Of a stretch of DNA of 64,000 bases, positions 59,001-64,000 are shown piece by piece. The DNA is from Enoplolaimus lenunculus (lineage: Eukaryota; Nematoda; Enoplea; Enoplida; Thoracostomopsidae), in assembly GCA_030248215.1 (NCBI GenBank), contig JASANG010001611.1, positions 56,993-120,992 of the forward strand, in the 5' to 3' direction. Positions within the stretch are counted from its first letter, which is position 1, and each line of letters begins with the position of its first letter. The translations under genes and the position numbers were made by a program. The notes under the pieces are model-generated. The model was not told where the DNA came from and made no database searches. It saw only the letters and a list, made by a program, of their open reading frames with translations.

Positions 59001-60936
59001 CTCGCATGACAACTATACATACCATTGTTTATTAAACTATGCAATGTATACGTAATACCGTACATTTTGGACGATAATGAAGCGCTACACAGATCAAGTT
59101 TTAACTATTTTAGAGTTAATATCGTATCGTTTTGGCATTGCATGAAATCGGAGTTTGTGGGCTGTGAGTGATTAGATGACTATATGGTTGTTATTTTATA
59201 ATTACAGGGTCACTGCAGTTTAGAATCAGTAGGAAGGAAAGGCTATCATGTACCTCGGCGAGGTCTTGTACAAGTGGTAAGCAATTCTGGTTGTTTAGTA
59301 GTTTATATAAACTGAAATATTCTAAAAATTTGATTTTCAGGCCATCGTCAAATGGTCACTACGGCAAACGCACTGAAATGTTTATTATACATAGTTGTAT
59401 GATTTCCATTTTAAAACTTTTGAGACTTGTAACGGATGCCTGACATGTTTTAGATTTTTAGACAATTTTTATGTTTCAAGAACGACAAGATGCAAAATGT
59501 TATGCAATTGAGTTACACGACTGCATGTTTGCCTCTATAACATTAAGGATTTGTTTTCGCTGGAATCTGAAATGCGGCCTACCGTTTTATTATTGTGGTC
59601 AATCTTTTCTGAATTATGCGAAACGAAGCAAAAAATTCTCAAGTCAAACTTTCCCGCTAATTGCAATGTGCGTTTGCAGGATTGGAATCGGAAACACGTT
59701 ACTCTTGAGGATAAAACATTGTAGCCACAAAGCCGTGGTTCATCATTTTTTAATCAATAATCAACATCGGTATCGGCATCGGTTAGGCATCAGTACATAT
59801 TTAAAAATAATAAATCAGCATTGGCAAAAAAATTTATATCTGCACATCACCAGTTAGATCAGCACTAGTTAATGCTATTCTTGAAGATACGTTTACTGCT
59901 ATTTGTAAACAGTAAATAGGATTAGAGAGTTTACGAAATTTACTACGAATGTAACCTGTGCCGTCTTAAAATAACAGATCGGTGTTTTGGTGTGTGCTTT
60001 ATGCATTAAGGTCTAGCATTATATTTTAATTTTTAGACACTATTCAACCCACATGGTAATGTGATCAAAATGTTCGTTGTCACATACGATTTTTCTGATA
60101 TGCCTCCGTCTAGTCAAACGTTCATTCGACAACGGACGTATTTCATGCCATCTGATGCTGCGCTTTCGGATACGGAGCGAACCCGACAGTACCTGCGATA
60201 TTTAATACATCTGAAGTATGTTTTGGTTATATTATATAATAAAGCCAGAATTAAAAATCTAAAAGTCTCAGAATCGGGACTTCAATTTTGCTGTATACTT
60301 AAAAGCTATGTATTGTTTATAATGCGGTGTTATGTTATGCCTTAATTTGGATTAACTCATGATATTGATTTCGGATTTCGAAAAACTTATCATAATGTAG
60401 TGTTACTAAGTCAATTTAACGCAATCTTGCACGGTAGTCGAAGCTTACACATACAGCGTTATACTTTTTAAACATTTTATGGTTGTCCGGCGCCGTCAGT
60501 CGGTCAGTCACTGACGGTTAGCGTGTGTCACTGTCCGTTAACGTGCCGTATCGTGCTCGCTTTAGTGGCGTACGATATCGGATTGTGACGGACGGCGACT
60601 CACGGTGATGCTCGGTGACGCATGGCGACACACGATGAGTGACAACGCCATCATCAGACATACATTACTGTTATTATTATTATTATTGTTATTATTATTA
60701 TTATTATTATTAACGTTACTTTTAGATTTGCAACATCACGCTCGGGCAAGCTTTACTTGCATTCTGATATACGAATGTTGTTCTCACAAAAACCTGAACT
60801 GGATGCCAATATGCTCGGTGCACCAGGGCAAACGACTGATTTTGAAACTAGATCTTTCTCGGAAATGCCAAGGAATCCGAAATATTCGCCAAGAAAAACC
60901 AACAGGAATAGCGAAAAGACTGTTTGCGTGTATTAA
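53061..60936 (+). CDS. Atos/FAM214 homologue
   Basis: Twelve exons: 53061-53211, 53555-53646, 54308-54474, 54863-54997, 55214-55913, 56548-56664, 57012-57082, 57592-57694, 58306-58464, 59208-59276, 60037-60215 and 60726-60936 (stop TAA 60934-60936). GT-AG throughout, phases consistent: 2154 nt, 717 residues. The N-terminal part (ALLVTESRLPHESNKGRIEG, AHCPVL, then LQAIRSFLHFSQLSAWLS) fits the conserved N-terminal region of Atos proteins. Exon 5 (233 codons) is Ser/Thr-rich and variable. From about residue 506 the family core is clear: SLLGNFEESALTGRLKPFG, then EIELAASGAFCPPHV, EDNAPSPFM, GRKGYHVPRRGLVQVTLFNP, KMFVVTYDFSDMPP, FIRQRTYFMP, SRSGKLYLHSDIRMLFS and EMPRNPKYSPRK, matching human ATOSA/ATOSB in order. 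Drosophila Atossa is a nuclear regulator raising mitochondrial metabolism in invading macrophages; the role here is inferred. The start is the first ATG after an in-frame stop. A 45-nt in-phase segment (55987-56031) might be an extra small exon. Confidence 0.92.
53698..54200. mobile_element. CGTC-rich fold-back, copy 2, split by a hAT-like MITE (Atos intron 2)
   Basis: The left flank GGGTTGCGCTATACTTATCG and the right part TACGTCGGCGTCCGTTACTG then TCACCGTATCGTATCGTACA belong to the fold-back seen at 25346-25607. Between them sits 53718-54090, the inserted MITE. The right end of the fold-back looks shortened. Confidence 0.65.
53718..54090. mobile_element. hAT-like CCGGAA-type MITE nested in the CGTC fold-back
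   Basis: It starts CAGGGTGCAAACCGGAACTG and ends AGAATTCCGGTTGCACCCCG. ACTTATCG precedes it directly (53710-53717) and recurs at 54094-54101, three bases after the right terminus. It is the same family as 34313-34711 but more diverged. Confidence 0.7.
54580..54735. repeat. Dispersed repeat shared with 7740-8020
   Basis: GGCATTCGCTGGGTCGCCGC, CATAATTCATACTGAGGATG and TGTAAGGAACGTAAAAT are the reverse complement, with changes, of words at 7740-8000. It is in Atos intron 3. Confidence 0.5.
60481..60650. mobile_element. CGTC-rich fold-back, copy 3 (Atos intron 11)
   Basis: GGTTGTCCGGCGCCGTCAGT opens it and GAGTGACAACGCC closes it. The centre is GTGCCGTATCGTGCTCGC..GCGTACGATATCGG, with TGACGG/CCGTCA words on opposite sides. 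It is diverged from the 25346 copy. Confidence 0.55.
60664..60713. repeat. (TTA)n microsatellite just before the last Atos exon
   Basis: About 15 TTA/TTG units, ending 13 bp before the acceptor TTACTTTTAG of exon 12. It supplies T-rich sequence upstream of the acceptor and also yields the Leu-run frame there, which is not a gene. Confidence 0.9.
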
Positions 60937-61747
60937 ATAAACGAGTCAACCATTATTTTCGGGGCATAAACATTTTAGGCACTAGCTTATATTTGTGTGT
61001 AAATCTCATCGGTGCATATACCAATGCAAATCACAGCGTTATACGACGGATTTTTGATAAATAGTAACAATGTTTGAACCCTAATATTTGGCCCTAAGTT
61101 CGTTATTCAAACCTTTGCAATAATTTGTAAGCGAGCGACGAAAGCGTATGACAGGTTTCAGCATATTTGCGTCATTTTGAAGCTTAAGGTAATTTGAATC
61201 GAACAAAAGTATCAAATTGTTTGAGAAAGTAGCGATCGCATGCTATGCGGCCCTAGTTCGAATTGTAAAAACATGACATTCATACAGTAAACTTGTTCTG
61301 TCTCATACAAATAGCAATTATTTAATCCTTGCTGTCGTTTTTAGGAAACAAACTGAAGTTGAATAATTCGATTTTAATTTAAATTCTTACTAGCTTCAAA
61401 CAATTCTATGATTTTTGGTGCCGGAATACGGAGCTTCAGCGTGAGCATTAACGGTTTTATCGGGGAATGACTTCGATTAAAAATATCTAACACGATATAA
61501 TATTGTATGCATTATTCGATTAATTTTTATCTCAGTGTGTATATTTGCACATTTTGTAACATATTATTTGTCAATATTTATTGCACGAACATGTACAAAT
61601 GCAGACTAATAGTGTAAAGCAAGCATAAGCATTTTGCGTGGGGAAAATTGCTTCAGTAGTGTGAATAATTTTCGGAAATATAATATAGTTGCTGTTGTGG
61701 TGCTTTTAATCCGAGCGGTAAATGTCAAATAAGTGCTAAATGCTAAC

Positions 61748-62089
61748 CAGGGTGTGAAAAATATCGGAGCCGGAGGTCAACGAAACTGGTCGGGGCCGGA
61801 GCCGGAGATGAGGCGAAACTAGGCAGTAAAAATGATGGTTAAATAATTTTAGCCAATATCTGCAGTATGTTGTTTAATTCTCGGGTTTTACGCTAATTTT
61901 TTGCAAAATTTCGGAAATTTTTTGCTGAAAATTGTGACAAAAGTAGAACAAAACGCTCTAAGCAGATAAAAATGGCAAAATTATGCAAAATTTTACTACC
62001 GAAATTGCCGGAACCTCCGGCAAAAATTCTACCGGAGCCAAAGGCCGATTTTCTATCGCAACCGAAGGCAGATCTCCGGTTGTACCCTG
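61748..62089. mobile_element. hAT-like MITE, GGAGCC/CCGGAG-rich
   Basis: It starts CAGGGTGTGAAAAATATCGG and ends GATCTCCGGTTGTACCCTG. CCGGAGCC words lie near both ends, with the core AATTTTAGCCAATATCTGCA. The flanks ATGCTAAC and CTTATAAC agree at 5 of 8, so the duplication is unproven. It is a GGAGCC variant of the CAGGGTGCAACCGG family. Confidence 0.6.
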
Positions 62090-62388
62090 CTTATAACCCT
62101 TTTCCATTTAGTGCACTTGCACACAAGCAGCTAAAACATTTGGTGTATCCAATCAAAAAAAGTATCACAATATCTAGTAACAGCCACTAACACTATAGAT
62201 TAACGCGAAAAACAAGTTTTTGGTGTTTCCCGCGACATTTTGTAAAAGTTTTTACCAACAGTTCAGAAAAAAAATGGAAAACTGAATGCTTTTTCCGTTG
62301 GTTTTTTCGTATGCCAAATCATGATACAGAGAACAAATTGCCTCATATTTTAATAATAGAAACTATCGATAATAATATGTCTTGCCAG

Positions 62389-63145
62389 CAGGATGCAACC
62401 GGAGGTGAAAAATACTGAAGCCGGAGCCGGAGATGAACGATACTTGCCGGAGCCGCCGCAGTAGCGGATCCAGGATCTCACAATGGGGGCAAAAATTTCA
62501 TAGGTAATAAATATATTTTTAACCCACACACAAACCACGAACTGTTGCCATAAAATATAAAACTAACGCATCAACGCAGTTTATAGTTCTAAACAACAGA
62601 GAGGCAACATAAACTCAGATTTGGTTTCAAGCAGGCACAAATTTAAAGGCTCTGATTCGGAAGCCAATTTGAAAAAGCAAAATCCAGTCAGCTTATAGCA
62701 ACATCTTTTTCTGTTTTTGAATGAGTTAGAACTGCCTGATATTTTCGGAACAGCGTAGAACAGCAATTGACACTATATAATTTTTGTTGAGATGCTGTTG
62801 GGGGGCACGGCCGTGGTGGCACCCCATGGATCCGCCATTGGGAGCCAGAGATGAGCAAAAATTAGGTAGTAACAGTGATGGTTAAGTAACTTTAGACAAT
62901 ATCTGCAATATGTTGTTAAGTTGTTTTGGTTTTAGGCTGATTTTCTATAAAATTTCGGAAATTCATTCCTGAAAATTGTTACAAAAGTAAAACGTATTGC
63001 GCTAAACAGATAAATTTTTCAAAATTGTGCTAAATTTTACTACCGAAATGGTCGGAACCTCCAGAAAAAATTCTACCAGAGCCGGAGCCAGAGGTTGATT
63101 TTCTGCCGGAGCCGGAGCCGGAGGTAGACCTCCGGTTGTACCTTG
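62389..63145. mobile_element. GGAGCC-type hAT-like MITE interrupted by another element
   Basis: It starts CAGGATGCAACCGGAGGTGA and ends GACCTCCGGTTGTACCTTG. The flanks CTTGCCAG (62381-62388) and TTTGCGAG (63146-63153) agree at 6 of 8. Removing the insertion at 62459-62840 leaves about 375 bp, similar to the 61748-62089 copy. Confidence 0.65.
62459..62840. mobile_element. Nested CAGTAGCGGATCC-ended hAT-like element
   Basis: It starts CAGTAGCGGATCCAGGATCT and ends CACCCCATGGATCCGCCATTG (last 20 bases), inverted termini. It is flanked on both sides by GGAGCC-type sequence of the host MITE, so the duplication cannot be told from the host repeat. It is a longer relative of 25700-25993. Confidence 0.7.
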
Positions 63146-63295
63146 TTTGCGAGGTATAACCGAAGACCTCGACAAGACTAAAACTGTCTTTATGTCAACG
63201 AGTTTCAGGTTCTTAAATGTTATAATAACTAACTTTGTCGCGTATTGTGTTTGGAACCTGGGAGAACTAATAAATTTCTGGCCCATGTATAGGCT

Positions 63296-63476
63296 CATGT
63301 ATAGAACAGGCCGGATCGTTTTCCGAAGGGGCTGGAACGCTTTAGACTAAATTTTTTGCTCACGTTTAGCCTTTAAGCTTAGTTTTAGGCTTAGGAATAC
63401 GCTCATCCTTACGCTTGGGCTTAAGCTTGGGGTTAGGAATGCGCTTATACTACTGTTCCGGCCTGTTCTATACATG
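63296..63476. mobile_element. Fold-back MITE, second copy of the MRPL19-adjacent family
   Basis: CATGTATAGAACAGGCCGGA and CCGGCCTGTTCTATACATG are inverted. The middle holds TTAGGCTTAGGAATACGCTC-like words, as in 39225-39389. Confidence 0.7.
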
Positions 63477-63901
63477 GCAACTTTCGTATATATTGGCGTT
63501 TTTAATATCCGAAAATTGTTTTTGAAACAAATGGCCATTTAAAGGATACAGACGCAATTATCCGCAACGATATATAGTGTTCATTACATTTGCTAGCTTT
63601 TAAAGTTTAAATCTATGTTATGAACCAGGTGCTTGAGCAACACTAGGTTGTTTTTGTCAGTAGACCTTTTCTATTGCACAGTATAAATATCTAGCTAGTG
63701 TTCAAGTGCTGACTTGAACGCAGTGATATTGTAGTTATTGATCCTTTGCTATTTAGTGATGAGCGGTATGTTTTGCGTCTTACCCTTACTTGGCACTCAT
63801 AGACTAATGCTCACGCTAGTTTCTTTTAGATTATTCAATGCAGGAGGTTTAGCTTCTTTGACTATGTGTATAAGTCAAAGTTAATCGAACGCTCTGAAGC
63901 G

Positions 63902-63964
63902 TGTAAGGTCTGGACTGGTCAATGTAAGGTCTGGACTGGTCAATGTAAGGTCTGGACTGGTCAA
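63902..63964. repeat. 21-bp tandem repeat, three copies
   Basis: TGTAAGGTCTGGACTGGTCA plus A is repeated three times without change. Perfect identity suggests a recent expansion. Confidence 0.9.
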
Positions 63965-64000
63965 AAACGGGGATTTTCGACCGATCCGAAGGCGGGTTTG

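Larger units (their letters stand above)
60937..64000. other. Region right of the Atos-like gene
   Basis: About 3 kb with no recognised exon. It holds two GGAGCC-type MITEs (61748-62089 and 62389-63145), an element nested in the second (62459-62840), a fold-back (63296-63476) and a 21-bp tandem repeat near the right edge. The first ~300 bp should contain the Atos 3' UTR. Confidence 0.6.

Noticed and set aside
59471-59857. 128-codon open frame in Atos intron 10
   Set aside because: No recognised motif and no splice context; Atos exons on both sides join in phase without it.
60605-60720. Poly-Leu signal-peptide-like segment before the last Atos exon
   Set aside because: It is the (TTA)n microsatellite in the intron; the real exon starts at 60726 after TTTTAG in another context.
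60936-60941. AATAAA overlapping the Atos stop as the polyadenylation signal
   Set aside because: It would leave almost no 3' UTR; it is more likely chance in AT-rich sequence.
1-64000. LTR retroelements, endogenous viruses, Polintons or LINE reverse transcriptase
   Set aside because: No reverse transcriptase, integrase, capsid or long terminal repeat signature was recognised in any frame or by eye.

Overview
This is a stretch of an animal (metazoan) nuclear genome. It is AT-rich, the genes are split by canonical GT-AG introns of roughly 60 bp to 2 kb, and no bacterial-style gene packing, rRNA or CRISPR array is visible. Every recognised gene is a conserved bilaterian family. I cannot place the species; an invertebrate is likely, and an ascidian-like animal would be only a guess.

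Six conserved host genes can be assembled from exons whose splice phases agree. Left to right: the first two coding exons of RFT1 (minus, running off the left edge, 172-437); a CCDC85-family coiled-coil gene (minus, 4548-9436, six exons); an IRF2BP-family zinc-finger/RING transcriptional coregulator (minus, 14975-20739, three exons); a HINT3-like HIT-family hydrolase (plus, 35303-37462, three exons, first exon not found); mitochondrial ribosomal protein bL19m/MRPL19 (plus, 39407-43662, six exons); and an Atos/FAM214 homologue (plus, 53061-60936, twelve exons). A possible seventh, unrecognised minus-strand gene is hinted at by two exon-like segments with compatible phases at 44.2-44.9 kb. The genes do not form one pathway: RFT1 serves ER N-glycosylation, MRPL19 mitochondrial translation, HINT3 nucleotide-conjugate hydrolysis, and IRF2BP and Atos gene regulation.

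Between and inside the genes the DNA is dominated by short non-autonomous DNA transposons (MITEs) and fold-back elements, commonly nested. Several have 8-bp flanking duplications that are exact or one or two bases off, pointing to hAT-type transposition. Families include a near-perfect palindromic TA-flanked MITE (11.0, 17.6, 22.4 and 28.2 kb), CCGGAA/GGAGCC-rich hAT-like MITEs (34.3, 53.7, 61.7 and 62.4 kb), GTCTCGG-ended hAT-like MITEs (7.2, 36.3 and 51.4 kb), CACTAGCGGATCC-ended elements (25.7, 47.2 and 62.5 kb), a CGTC-rich fold-back (25.3, 53.7 and 60.5 kb), and a roughly 0.9-kb tandem-structured element in opposite orientations in the introns of CCDC85 and MRPL19. tRNA-like SINE fragments and a decayed hAT transposase at about 30.7-32.5 kb are also present. 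I saw no retrovirus-like, LTR or Polinton element.

The largest gene-poor block is 20.8-35.3 kb, upstream of both IRF2BP and HINT3; a second lies between MRPL19 and Atos (43.7-53.0 kb). Given how small the exons are here (RFT1 exon 1 codes only 18 residues), further short exons may remain hidden in these blocks.
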